Below, piece after piece: positions 8,317 to 16,960 of a stretch of 29,712 bases of DNA. Within the stretch, counting starts at the first letter, position 1. Each line of letters begins with the position of its first letter. The stretch is from CAZMCH01 sp964564735 (GTDB lineage Bacteria > Poribacteria > DTPJ01): contig CAZMCH010000050.1 of the NCBI GenBank assembly GCA_964564735.1, positions 1 to 29,712 on the forward strand, written 5' to 3'. The notes below the pieces were generated by a model. That model did no database searches, was not told the origin of the DNA, and saw only the letters and a program-made list of their open reading frames with translations. Position numbers and translations under genes: made by a program.

Positions 8317-11300
8317 ATGCCACAGACAATTACGTCATTTGAGACGATAAAACAGATAGATATAAAATTAGAGTTTGATACAAATACTTGTGAAAAGTTC
8401 AGAGTCGCTGAAATTGATGGTCAAAAATACTTGATTACAATAAGGAATAAGAATTTTCAAGACAAATCAATCGCTGAAATTGCAATGTATGACCTTGATT
8501 TGAACCTGAAAGCTAGTTATATCTGGAGTGGTGATGCAATGGATTTTCAGGTTGCAGAGATTAACGGATATACTAGAATAATTGTGTCTGGAAGGGAAAC
8601 AAATCCTACTATAAAAATTTTCGATACTAATCTCAATCCTATTGCTAATGTTTCATGGGAATTACAGACTAACTCATATTGCACAGCAAAATGCTTATTT
8701 GTTTCGGATAATTCAGATATTATTGTTCTAAGCATTGCTGAGGGAAGTGGGAGCAGCGAAGGATATATACAAATACGAATATATGACAGAGATTTGCAAC
8801 TAAAGAAAATTATAAGATGGACATATCCCAATGGTAAGGTAGTCAAATGGGGACATTGCCTTATATCAATCGATATAGATAATGATGGCAAAGATGAATT
8901 GATAGCACTAATCAATTTTGAGTGCAACGGGTCAAAGAGAAGTGAATTGCGTATTCTTGATGGCAATCTTCTAGTTAAGAGAACATGTCTTATATCTGGG
9001 AGCATATTTGCAACTTGCATGACCGTTGGTGATATTGATAATGATGGCAGGAATGAGATCATTATTGGTGGTGGAACATTCTCAGGAAGATGGCAAGGCG
9101 CAGCTAATCAAATAACTGTATTAGATAGAGAATTGAACGAAAAGATTAAAACAAGCTGGAAAACATTCAGACATTCTTGGCTATGGGATATGCAGATCGC
9201 TGATGTTGATAATGATGGAAAAAAAGAGATCATTACTTATTGCGGAACTTCCATGACTGGAAAGAATCAGAATGAAGCGAATACAATCGGTGAAATTTCT
9301 GTCCATGAAGGAAAAACACTTGATATAAAAGATATATTTTTATGGCAAACGGAGTCTTTCAATGATACACGCCCATCAAGAGGGGTCATTTTTCAAAATG
9401 ATAATTCTTTATGTTTTGCTATTACAACGTCAAAATGGATGGACGGACAACGAACAAACAAACTTGAATTAAGGTTATTTGAATATAAGCCTAATCTATC
9501 AGCGTTGAAAAAATGGACAGAGTTTATTAATGCTTGCAATGAAAAAGATAGTAAAGAACTTGTAAATTATGCCAATCCTGATGATGTAATATTTGCGCCG
9601 ATTGCGCTTGAGGCATTGGCTTTATGCGGTGATGACAGGTCTATTGAACTAATAGGAAATTATCTTGTTACGCAAAATAAGCCTTTATTTATTAGGGCTT
9701 CACATTTGTTACAAGGCTTCGGCAAAAGGTCTGTTGAGCAATTACGCAGGGCAGGTTTTGCGATACATAACGATTGGCTGATAGCAAGCCCTTTTGATAA
9801 TACCGATAACAAGGGCTTTGATAAGGTATATCCGCCAGAGATTGAGACCGATTTTTCTGCCTTTTATGCTGGCAAAGGAAGGATAGTCCGTTGGGGAAAG
9901 ACCGCAGAGAATATTTGGGACGATAGAAGATGGGATATATATGCTGATCTAAATTACATATATTTTGACGGATTTGAAAGAACAGGCATTGAACATGGAT
10001 GGAATATATTAAATCTCAAATCTATCGGCTATGCTTTAACTTATGTCGAAAGTCCTGAAACTATGGAGGCAGAAATAAGAATCGGTATTGCAAATGGTGT
10101 AAAAATATGGGTTAATGGTGATTTAATAAATAAAAATGATTCAGATAAAAGCCCAGAGATAGATCAATATGCAGTTCCAATCTTATTACGAAAAGGCAAA
10201 AATAAAATAATGCTCAAAGTTGCAGGTAAGAATGAGAATGGATGGGGATTCTTTTTCAGGATTGTCGCCAAAGGTGGAAAACAAATCAATGGATTAGAAT
10301 ATAAACAACCTGATACAGATTTTTTCCATAATGAGATGCTGACACATAGGAAATTGGCAAGACTGCTTGAATCTGATGACGAATGGATTAGATATTATGC
10401 AGGTGTTGAACTCATGTCCATTGGTGATAAGCGAGGAAAGGAAACAATTGAGTCATTACTGAAAGCAAATGATGAATGTGTTAGAGCAAACTCCGCACTT
10501 GCGTTAACGTCAGAAGGCTATGCTCAGGGCGTTGAAACATTAATTGAGCTAGCGCCTGCACAAGACCCTTTATTTCAATTTTCTGCTGGAAATGCCCTAG
10601 AACGAATTGGAGATACAAGATCAGAGAGATTCTCAATATATAATGTAAAAGATGAAAATGGAAATAATCTTATTTCTATGGACATAGACAATAAAGACAA
10701 CGGTTTTTATCTATGCCCAAGATATAGGGGTGATGATACTGCGCATGTAAACGTTAGAACAGATATGAGTTTTCATTTAGGCGAAAATGTATCAGCAAAA
10801 TGCGCAAGCATAATGAGTTTTGGTATTCGAGAACCTAGCTATCGCGCTATGGGTATCGGTAGAATAGCATTACAAAAAGCCTGCGATCAAATAACAGAGA
10901 TGGGTCATTCATGCGCTATCGTAAGCACAGGCATAAGGCTTGTTGCACATAGGCTTTATTGCCAATGTGGGTTTTATGATCGAAGAGATCATTGGAGATT
11001 CGAAAAGCATATTGATAAATTAAGGGATAATGATACTGATATATTAATAAGGAATTATGAAAATACAGATAAAGACAATTTACTAAGGCTTAGAGAACAA
11101 TATATGCTAAATAGCGTGGGACCAAATACATGGTCGCCAAGAGATTCATTTGACTCAGAGAGGATCAAGGTCGCTGAATTTGATGATAAAATAATTGGAT
11201 ATGCGGAGGTATCTTTGAATCCTTTTGATCCATTAGTAGAGATTGATTTCATTCATATAGACGAAAGCTATGATAAAAGAAACATGGCGGTTAAGGCTTT

Positions 11301-11811
11301 GCTTTGTGGTATTGATAAATATGCGATGTCCGAGGGTAAGAATATTATTAATTTCCTTCATCCGTCGCCATATATGAAGGATATTCTAATTTCAGAGGGG
11401 TATAGTCTTGATTCAAGCTATATGCGCCATGAATGGATCGGTATGTTCAGAATAAATAATCTTAAAAACTATCTTGATGAAATATCACCTTTGCTAATAT
11501 CTCGTATAAATAAAAGCAAACATGCCGGATTAAAAACAAGTCTTTCAATCAAAGGTTCACGTCTAAAGGCAACGATTTTATTTGATGATGGGATCATAAA
11601 TATAGAAGATGGTTTTTTTGATAAAGCTGATATGATTTTATCTGCGGATGATAGAATATTAACACAAATATTTACATCAAACGGAAATATATGGGAATTA
11701 TACAGGCAAAATATATTAACAATTAAGCCATCGTTTAATGAGAGGATAAGAACGCTTCTTGAAGTATTATTTCCAATAATGCCCTGTAGAATGGGCGGAT
11801 GGTGGTATTAA
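8317..11811 (+). CDS. FG-GAP propeller / HEAT / double GNAT / SCP2-like fusion protein
   Basis: A 1164-residue protein that I recognise by domain only. Residues ~20-390 form a beta-propeller with three calcium-loop FG-GAP-like units (DIDNDGKDEL at 186, DIDNDGRNEI at 239, DVDNDGKKEI at 296). Residues ~395-485 and ~675-770 are HEAT-like helical repeats. Between them, ~505-655 looks like a jelly-roll domain of the glycosidase-associated type (VKIWVNGDLINKN, LRKGKNKIMLKV). Residues ~800-900 are a GNAT domain with the acetyl-CoA loop RAMGIG (843-848). Residues ~906-1045 are a second GNAT, and ~1050-1164 an SCP2-like domain ending VLFPIMPCRMGGWWY. GNAT-GNAT-SCP2 is the Eis acetyltransferase architecture. 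There is no signal peptide, so the propeller should be cytoplasmic. SD GAGGAG precedes ATG 8317; spacing from the upstream gene is 12 bases. Substrate unknown. Confidence 0.85.
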   Translation: MPQTITSFETIKQIDIKLEFDTNTCEKFRVAEIDGQKYLITIRNKNFQDKSIAEIAMYDLDLNLKASYIWSGDAMDFQVAEINGYTRIIVSGRETNPTIKIFDTNLNPIANVSWELQTNSYCTAKCLFVSDNSDIIVLSIAEGSGSSEGYIQIRIYDRDLQLKKIIRWTYPNGKVVKWGHCLISIDIDNDGKDELIALINFECNGSKRSELRILDGNLLVKRTCLISGSIFATCMTVGDIDNDGRNEIIIGGGTFSGRWQGAANQITVLDRELNEKIKTSWKTFRHSWLWDMQIADVDNDGKKEIITYCGTSMTGKNQNEANTIGEISVHEGKTLDIKDIFLWQTESFNDTRPSRGVIFQNDNSLCFAITTSKWMDGQRTNKLELRLFEYKPNLSALKKWTEFINACNEKDSKELVNYANPDDVIFAPIALEALALCGDDRSIELIGNYLVTQNKPLFIRASHLLQGFGKRSVEQLRRAGFAIHNDWLIASPFDNTDNKGFDKVYPPEIETDFSAFYAGKGRIVRWGKTAENIWDDRRWDIYADLNYIYFDGFERTGIEHGWNILNLKSIGYALTYVESPETMEAEIRIGIANGVKIWVNGDLINKNDSDKSPEIDQYAVPILLRKGKNKIMLKVAGKNENGWGFFFRIVAKGGKQINGLEYKQPDTDFFHNEMLTHRKLARLLESDDEWIRYYAGVELMSIGDKRGKETIESLLKANDECVRANSALALTSEGYAQGVETLIELAPAQDPLFQFSAGNALERIGDTRSERFSIYNVKDENGNNLISMDIDNKDNGFYLCPRYRGDDTAHVNVRTDMSFHLGENVSAKCASIMSFGIREPSYRAMGIGRIALQKACDQITEMGHSCAIVSTGIRLVAHRLYCQCGFYDRRDHWRFEKHIDKLRDNDTDILIRNYENTDKDNLLRLREQYMLNSVGPNTWSPRDSFDSERIKVAEFDDKIIGYAEVSLNPFDPLVEIDFIHIDESYDKRNMAVKALLCGIDKYAMSEGKNIINFLHPSPYMKDILISEGYSLDSSYMRHEWIGMFRINNLKNYLDEISPLLISRINKSKHAGLKTSLSIKGSRLKATILFDDGIINIEDGFFDKADMILSADDRILTQIFTSNGNIWELYRQNILTIKPSFNERIRTLLEVLFPIMPCRMGGWWY

Positions 11812-11830
11812 AATAAGGCTACTAAATCAA

Positions 11831-11847
11831 AGGAGGTAAAGGCATTG
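11831..11847 (+). promoter_or_regulatory. Strong ribosome-binding site fixing a TTG start
   Basis: AGGAGGT (11831-11837) lies 7 bases before a TTG at 11845-11847. There is no in-frame ATG until codon 11, which is inside the conserved N-terminal fold. The perfect Shine-Dalgarno decides for TTG. Confidence 0.85.
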
Positions 11848-13017
11848 GATACACTAAGGAATTTTGATGTTAATATGCCGACTCGCATTGTTTTTGGTGC
11901 TGGTAGAGTATCTGAAATTGGGACGATAGCCTCTACTTATGGAAAAAGGGCTTTACTCGTAACATATAAAGATATACGTGGACTTGAGCAGACAATAGAA
12001 AAAGTTGATAAATATCTCACAGAATCGGGATTATCTGTCATAAAATATTCCGAAATAGAGCCAGATCCACCCACAGAAGTTATAAATCAGGGTGCTGATG
12101 TCGTAAAAGAGAACGATATTGACGTATTAATTGGGCTTGGGGGTGGAAGTGCGATTGACGGGGCAAAAGCTATCGGTGTTGTTGCTGTAAACGGAGGCGA
12201 TGCCTATGATTATATGGCATGTAATCCAGAATTTAAGAAGGTTTCTTGTGCAATGCCTGTTTTGGCGATTCCCACAACATCAGGAACAGGTAGCGAAACA
12301 ACCGCAGTAGCAGTTTTAACAAAAAGGGAATTAAAAACAAAAGGGTCAATAGTTAGTCCTGCAATATTTGTAAAAGTAGCCATAATTGATCCAGAGCTTT
12401 CAGCAACGATGCCACCTTCATTAACAGCGTCAACAGGAATAGATGCACTTGGTCATGCAATGGAGGCGTTTATATCAAAAAAGGCGACTCCTTATGTTGA
12501 AAGACTTGCCCCAGAGGCTGTTAGACTGATATGGGCAAATTTACCAATAGCCTATGAAGATGGAAGTAATATACTCGCAAGGGCTAATATGGCATGGTCT
12601 AGCACGTTAGCAGGTATGATGCTTGCCCAATCAGGTGTTATTGCTGTCCACGCTGTCTCACAGGCACTTGGAGCGCATTTGCACGTCCCCCATGGCGTAG
12701 GTGTGGCACTAGCGACACCTATATTTCTTGAATATAATCGCAATGAGGCAATAGAAAGATATGTCAAACTTGCAGAGGAACTTGGTATCGGTAGGGATTT
12801 AAAAAACAAAGATGATATAGCAGATGAGTTTATCAAGCAAGTAAAGGGATTTTTAGGAAAATTCAATATGCCTGATAATCTCAAAAATAGAGCAAATGAA
12901 ATTGACAGGGCGAAACTTATTGAAAATGCTATGATAAATGCACCACTGTCAATGGTCAATAATCCACGTCTTGTGACTAAGGATGATATGGAAAAGATAA
13001 TCGCAAAGATAATATAA
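11845..13017 (+). CDS. Iron-containing alcohol dehydrogenase (group III)
   Basis: A 390-residue cytoplasmic NAD(P)-dependent alcohol/aldehyde oxidoreductase of the Fe-ADH family. It has the nucleotide-binding loop GGGSAIDGAK (99-108) and PTTSGTGSE (143-151). The four metal ligands are in register with FucO: Asp200 and His204 in GIDALGHAMEAF, His269, and His283 in VPHGVG (spacings 4, 65, 14). The substrate (1,3-propanediol, butanol, lactaldehyde or other) cannot be told from sequence. It starts at TTG with a perfect SD and lies 33 bases after the acetyltransferase fusion, so is probably the last gene of the zwf transcript. Length and motifs are complete. Confidence 0.93.
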   Translation: MDTLRNFDVNMPTRIVFGAGRVSEIGTIASTYGKRALLVTYKDIRGLEQTIEKVDKYLTESGLSVIKYSEIEPDPPTEVINQGADVVKENDIDVLIGLGGGSAIDGAKAIGVVAVNGGDAYDYMACNPEFKKVSCAMPVLAIPTTSGTGSETTAVAVLTKRELKTKGSIVSPAIFVKVAIIDPELSATMPPSLTASTGIDALGHAMEAFISKKATPYVERLAPEAVRLIWANLPIAYEDGSNILARANMAWSSTLAGMMLAQSGVIAVHAVSQALGAHLHVPHGVGVALATPIFLEYNRNEAIERYVKLAEELGIGRDLKNKDDIADEFIKQVKGFLGKFNMPDNLKNRANEIDRAKLIENAMINAPLSMVNNPRLVTKDDMEKIIAKII

Positions 13018-13129
13018 AAAACATTTGTCATATATTAAACAAGGTTAAAATCAGTCATGCGACTTTCATCATTAATGTCATGTTTATCAACATTTGGGAG
13101 TATGCCTTATTTACGTCTGAATCTCAGTG

Positions 13130-13324
13130 AGAAATTCTCAGTTAAAGAACCAACAACAATGATGGATACAATTTGAGTGATGACGATGAGAGAGTCAAAA
13201 TATTATGAATTAACAATGAATTATAGATTCATATAATCTCAGTTTGTCTGCCTGATTGAGTAGCCCCAATTACCTTTTATTGATAGTGTCAAATTTTTGA
13301 CGATTTGACTGAGAGAGAATTTCT
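13130..13324. repeat. Imperfect inverted repeat pair
   Basis: AGAAATTCTCAGTTAAA (13130-13146) is repeated in inverted orientation at 13304-13324, where a four-base TCTC insertion and one substitution separate the arms. The ~195-bp span resembles a decayed miniature element. Unlike the 122-bp elements, I find no target-site duplication. Confidence 0.35.
13288..13301. promoter_or_regulatory. 14-bp palindrome, possible operator
   Basis: GTCAAA-TT-TTTGAC is a perfect dyad 42 bases upstream of the -35 box of the CorC promoter. The location would suit an activator or an upstream operator, but no regulator is known for it and chance palindromes are frequent in AT-rich DNA. Confidence 0.25.
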
Positions 13325-13342
13325 AGATAAAAGGAAAAATGC

Positions 13343-13371
13343 TTGACCGCATTATACCACTATGATATAAT
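13343..13371 (+). promoter_or_regulatory. Consensus sigma70 promoter for the CorC-CorC-hisG run
   Basis: TTGACC (13343-13348), exactly 17 bases, then TATAAT (13366-13371). The predicted start is at about 13378, giving a leader of about 90 bases before ATG 13469. Confidence 0.85.
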
Positions 13372-13377
13372 AAAAAT

Positions 13378-13468
13378 GAGGGCGATCTGTTATTTTAAGC
13401 AACAAACTTTATTGCAATTATTTTAGTTTGGTTAATATTACTACATATATAATTCGCCCCTAAAAAAT
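13378..13468 (+). promoter_or_regulatory. Structured 5' leader, candidate cis-regulatory RNA
   Basis: GGGCGA (13380-13385), at the extreme predicted 5' end, can pair with TCGCCC (13454-13459), which ends nine bases before the start codon. Inside, two mutually exclusive helices are possible: GCAA (13399-13402) with TTGC (13412-13415), or AACAAACT (13401-13408) with AGTTTGGTT (13425-13433). The start codon has no visible Shine-Dalgarno. It matches no riboswitch class I recognise. Confidence 0.35.
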
Positions 13469-14788
13469 ATGGATGATATATCAAATTTATTCTTTCATCT
13501 GATCATTTTGGGTTTCCTGTTAATACTTTCAGCGTTCTTTTCTGGATCAGAAACCGCATTTTTTTCTTTAAGCAAAGTTCAGATAGAAAGACTTCAACAA
13601 TCAAATGGCAAAACAGAAAGACTGGTTGCCAAACTTCTCAATAATCCTCATAGATTGCTCGTTACAATACTTTTGGGCAATACATTGGTAAATACAGCGT
13701 CAGCAAGCCTTGTTGCTTCTTTTGTTACAAACGTTTTTGGCGATAAGGGTATTGTTTTGGCGATTGTTTTCACAACAATTTTATTGCTCTTTTTTGGCGA
13801 GATAACCCCCAAAACCTTGGCAATTCGATATTCTGAATTTTTCTCTAAATTATTCGTTTATCCTTTGGAATTCTTTTCTAAAGTCATATTTCCAATAAGA
13901 ATAACCTTTGATTTTATCGCTGATGGTATAATAAAAATACTAGATAGTAATCTGAAGCCTATATATGATAAAATTACATCCGAAGAGCTAAAAACCGCCG
14001 TAGATATTGCAGAAGAAGAAGGTTCCATAAAACAGCAAGAAAAAGAGATACTAAGCACTATATTTGACCTAAAAAATATCACTGCATCAGAAATTATGAT
14101 TCCCCGAACAGAAATAGTTTGTGCTTCGGATGATATGCCTCTTCAGGAACTATTTGAGATGGCTCGTTCTACAAGACATTCACGTATTCCGATATATAAA
14201 GACGATATGGATCACATATACGGAGTCGCTTATATTAGAGATTTTCCTAAACTTCGCAACCTTGACCTAGAAAATGTTACTATAAAGGAATTCGTAAATC
14301 TCCCTCATGAAAAAGACATGCTGATTAGAGCACCTTTTTTTGCGCCAGAAACCAGAGCATGTATTGGATTATTACAGGACTTTAAAGAAAAAATGGTTCA
14401 AATCTCAATACTTCTTGATGAATATGGTGGAACTGCTGGTTTAGTTACAATGGCTGATATTGTAACAGAGCTAGTTGGTGAATTTACTGGTGATTATGAT
14501 GAATTTTCAGAAGATTTTCGCATGATTAATGATAATACATTTATAGTTTCGGGCAGAACTACCATAAGAAATGTAAACAAGAAGCTAAACCTAAACCTAC
14601 CTGCTGAGGAGGATGTCGATACAATTGGCGGATATGTAACTAGCCTTTTTGGACATATACCAAATAAAGATGAAATAATATCTGATGGTGATTTAGAGTT
14701 TCAAGTTGTTTCAATGGATGAACGTCGTATAATGGATGTTCAAATAAAGAAGCTATTTAAAAACAATTTAGAGGATGAGGTGGAATAA
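13469..14788 (+). CDS. CNNM/CorC-family membrane protein (DUF21-CBS-CorC_HlyC), first copy
   Basis: A 439-residue inner-membrane protein of the CorC/HlyC 'hemolysin' family, implicated in Mg/Co or other divalent cation handling. Residues ~1-190 are the DUF21/CNNM membrane domain, opening with the signature LSAFFSGSETAFFSLSK and including LLFFGEITPKTLA. Residues ~205-340 are a CBS pair (RHSRIPIYKDD, LLDEYGGTAGLVTMAD), and ~355-430 the CorC_HlyC domain (GRTTIRNVNK). It is complete. The ATG lacks a recognisable SD and follows the structured leader. A paralogue follows 35 bases downstream, so the pair may work as a heteromer; that is inference. Confidence 0.93.
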   Translation: MDDISNLFFHLIILGFLLILSAFFSGSETAFFSLSKVQIERLQQSNGKTERLVAKLLNNPHRLLVTILLGNTLVNTASASLVASFVTNVFGDKGIVLAIVFTTILLLFFGEITPKTLAIRYSEFFSKLFVYPLEFFSKVIFPIRITFDFIADGIIKILDSNLKPIYDKITSEELKTAVDIAEEEGSIKQQEKEILSTIFDLKNITASEIMIPRTEIVCASDDMPLQELFEMARSTRHSRIPIYKDDMDHIYGVAYIRDFPKLRNLDLENVTIKEFVNLPHEKDMLIRAPFFAPETRACIGLLQDFKEKMVQISILLDEYGGTAGLVTMADIVTELVGEFTGDYDEFSEDFRMINDNTFIVSGRTTIRNVNKKLNLNLPAEEDVDTIGGYVTSLFGHIPNKDEIISDGDLEFQVVSMDERRIMDVQIKKLFKNNLEDEVE

Positions 14789-14795
14789 AAAAACT

Positions 14796-14815
14796 CGGAT
14801 ATATAAATCCGTTTT
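14796..14815 (+). terminator. Weak hairpin plus T-run between the two CorC genes
   Basis: CGGAT (14796-14800) and ATCCG (14807-14811) enclose six bases and are followed by TTTT. The five-pair stem is too short for a reliable terminator. It may instead shape the start region of the next gene, whose ATG (14824) has no SD. Confidence 0.25.
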
Positions 14816-14823
14816 ATATATAT

Positions 14824-16116
14824 ATGGAAATATTATTTTTTACTCTGGTTATTTTAATCCTCTTGTCTTTATCTGCTTTCTTTTCTGGTTCAGAGACAGC
14901 AGTTATTTCAGCAAATAAGATACGTCTAAAATCTCTGGCTGAACATGGCGACAGGCGCGCCAAGATATTGATTTGGTTTATGGAAAGACCAGAGCGTCTG
15001 CTTGGAGTTATACTTGTTGGGAATAATCTTGTTAATGTTGCCTGCACAACAATAGCGGCGGTTTTGGTTAATCTGTTTTTTCAATATACGCCAGAAATAG
15101 AATATGATCAGTGGGAAAGCCTTATTACGACATTAGTAATGACTCCAGTATTGTTGATATTTGGCGAAATCATACCAAAATCAATAGGCAGAGATCGATC
15201 AAATTCAATATCTCTAAGTATTGCCCGTCCAATGAAATTAGCATCAATTATTCTTTATCCTATTGTTACACCTGTAAATAAACTGATTTCCCTATTTGGC
15301 AAAAAAGGTATTCAAGACCCCGATAGAATCACAGAAGAATTAAAAGGGCTTGCAAATTTAAGCCAAAAAGAAGGATTACTAAGACCAGAACAAAGTGAGA
15401 TGATCCACAGTGTTTTTGATTTGCGAGAACAAACGATAGAAAGGGCTATGGTCCCTTTGGTAGATATGGTTTCTGTCAGCAAATATGCAAGCCTAGAAGA
15501 ATTTTATGAGATTGTATCAAAAACAAGGTTTTCACGTTTTCCTGTTTATGAAGATAGAAATGATAATATAATAGGTATAATAAACGTATCGGATGTCCTA
15601 TATTCTGATGATAAAACTCAAAATATAAGTCAATTTATAAAGGATGATGTTGTTTTTTTGCCAGAATCAAAGCATATAATATCTTCTTTGACAGAACTTC
15701 AAAAAAGCCCTTATCCTATGGGTATTGTTGTCGATGAATATGGGGGAGTAACAGGGATTATAACCCTAGAAGACCTTGTTGCTGAGATCGTCGGTGAAAT
15801 AAAAGATGAAAGAGATCAGGAAGAAGAAATAGGAGTAGTTTTCGATGGCAAAAATTTAGAATGTGATGGTAGAACAGAAATTGATATAATCAATGATTAT
15901 CTGAAAACTAACATACCAGATGATGAGTATGAAACTATTGCAGGATTTGTAATAAGCCAAATGGATAAAATACCCGTAGAAGACGAGGAATTTACTTGGC
16001 AAAACTTGAGAATCAAGATTCTCAAAGCGGATAAACGCAGTGTATTAAAGTTAAAACTTACACTAGAAGAGGAAAATACTAATGAAGAAACTGAGACTGG
16101 GGGTTCCAAAGGGTAG
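14824..16116 (+). CDS. CNNM/CorC-family membrane protein, second copy
   Basis: A 430-residue paralogue of the preceding gene with the same order: DUF21/CNNM membrane domain (LSLSAFFSGSETAVIS, LLIFGEIIPKSIG), CBS pair (TRFSRFPVYEDR, VVDEYGGVTGIITLEDL) and a C-terminal CorC_HlyC domain (LECDGRTEIDIINDYL). It probably forms a dimer with itself or its neighbour in the inner membrane and acts in divalent cation transport or tolerance. No SD is visible before the ATG; the preceding bases are an alternating AT run. The last 35 bases overlap the start of hisG in another frame, which implies co-transcription and likely coupled translation. Confidence 0.93.
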   Translation: MEILFFTLVILILLSLSAFFSGSETAVISANKIRLKSLAEHGDRRAKILIWFMERPERLLGVILVGNNLVNVACTTIAAVLVNLFFQYTPEIEYDQWESLITTLVMTPVLLIFGEIIPKSIGRDRSNSISLSIARPMKLASIILYPIVTPVNKLISLFGKKGIQDPDRITEELKGLANLSQKEGLLRPEQSEMIHSVFDLREQTIERAMVPLVDMVSVSKYASLEEFYEIVSKTRFSRFPVYEDRNDNIIGIINVSDVLYSDDKTQNISQFIKDDVVFLPESKHIISSLTELQKSPYPMGIVVDEYGGVTGIITLEDLVAEIVGEIKDERDQEEEIGVVFDGKNLECDGRTEIDIINDYLKTNIPDDEYETIAGFVISQMDKIPVEDEEFTWQNLRIKILKADKRSVLKLKLTLEEENTNEETETGGSKG

Positions 16117-16957
16117 TATGGAAGAAGCCACGATCAAGTGGTTTGGAAAAGCTGGCTATAATATTTCGTCAAGCGAAAGATCACATAGTGCAAGGATAAA
16201 TGACGATGAAATTGAGGTTATGCTTGTTAGACCTCAAGAGATGGCATATCCGTATGTGCAGAGATGTGTCCTTGATGCTGGAGTAACAGGCGAAGATTGG
16301 ATAAAGGAAAGAGATGCGGATGTTGTTGAGGTTGCGGAACTTGTCTATGCCAAACAACTAAGCCGACCTGTTCGCTGGGTTTTGGCGGTGAAGAATGACT
16401 CGAATATTCAAACAGTCAAAGATCTTGAAGGTAAAATTATCTCTACTGAGTTGGTAGGTGTCACAAAGTCATATCTAAAAAATCATGGAGTTAATGCGGT
16501 TGTTGAATTCTCTTATGGTGCAACAGAAGCAAAAGTGCCATATTTGGCAGATGCCATAGTAGAACTAACAGAAACAGGCAGTTCTCTCAAAGCAAACAAT
16601 CTCAGAATTGTTGATACTGTGCTTGTCTCAACAGCAAAACTCATTGCCAATAAAGAGTCATGGAAGGACGATTGGAAACGAAGGAAGCTTGAAAATATAG
16701 CCATGCTATTAAAAGGCGCATTAGTCGCAGAATCAAAAGTCGGTCTCAAGATGAATATATCAGAGGAAAATCTTGAAGCATTGTTGAAAATATTGCCTTC
16801 AATGCGTAATCCTACTGTATCCACGCTTAGTGATGATGGATGGTATGCTGTCGATACTGTTACCGATGAGTCAATCGTTAGAGACCTAATACCTGAATTA
16901 AAACGAGTTGGCGCACAAGATATTATTGAATATCCATTGAATAAAGTTATTCCATAA
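16082..16957 (+). CDS. hisG: ATP phosphoribosyltransferase, long (HisG-L) form
   Basis: Catalyses the first step of histidine synthesis, joining ATP and PRPP to phosphoribosyl-ATP. The 291-residue length corresponds to the long form with a C-terminal ACT-like regulatory domain (~215-291, ending VGAQDIIEYPLNKVIP) that normally gives histidine feedback inhibition and removes the need for HisZ. The N-terminal RLGVPKGSM and the PRPP-binding segment VELTETGSSL (160-169) are present. The start at 16082 has AGAGGA eight bases upstream, inside the CorC gene. No other his genes are in the window, so histidine genes appear dispersed. The stop codon TAA (16955-16957) forms part of the target duplication of the adjoining mobile element. 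Confidence 0.96.
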   Translation: MKKLRLGVPKGSMEEATIKWFGKAGYNISSSERSHSARINDDEIEVMLVRPQEMAYPYVQRCVLDAGVTGEDWIKERDADVVEVAELVYAKQLSRPVRWVLAVKNDSNIQTVKDLEGKIISTELVGVTKSYLKNHGVNAVVEFSYGATEAKVPYLADAIVELTETGSSLKANNLRIVDTVLVSTAKLIANKESWKDDWKRRKLENIAMLLKGALVAESKVGLKMNISEENLEALLKILPSMRNPTVSTLSDDGWYAVDTVTDESIVRDLIPELKRVGAQDIIEYPLNKVIP

Positions 16958-16960
16958 TTA

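Larger units (their letters stand above)
13018..13468. other. 451-bp intergenic region with inverted repeats, promoter and leader
   Basis: No coding frame of any quality is present on either strand. The region holds an imperfect inverted repeat pair (13130-13146 and 13304-13324), a perfect 14-bp palindrome (13288-13301), a consensus promoter (13343-13371) and an about 90-base leader with possible long-range pairing. No tRNA-like or CRISPR-like structure was seen. Confidence 0.7.

Noticed and set aside
8547..9062. 171-residue open frame on the minus strand
   Set aside because: It lies wholly opposite the FG-GAP region of the fusion protein, has no ribosome-binding site and shows no domain-like pattern.
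12552..13031. 159-residue open frame on the minus strand opposite the alcohol dehydrogenase
   Set aside because: Shadow of a strongly conserved gene; low-complexity hydrophobic/serine composition typical of antisense frames.
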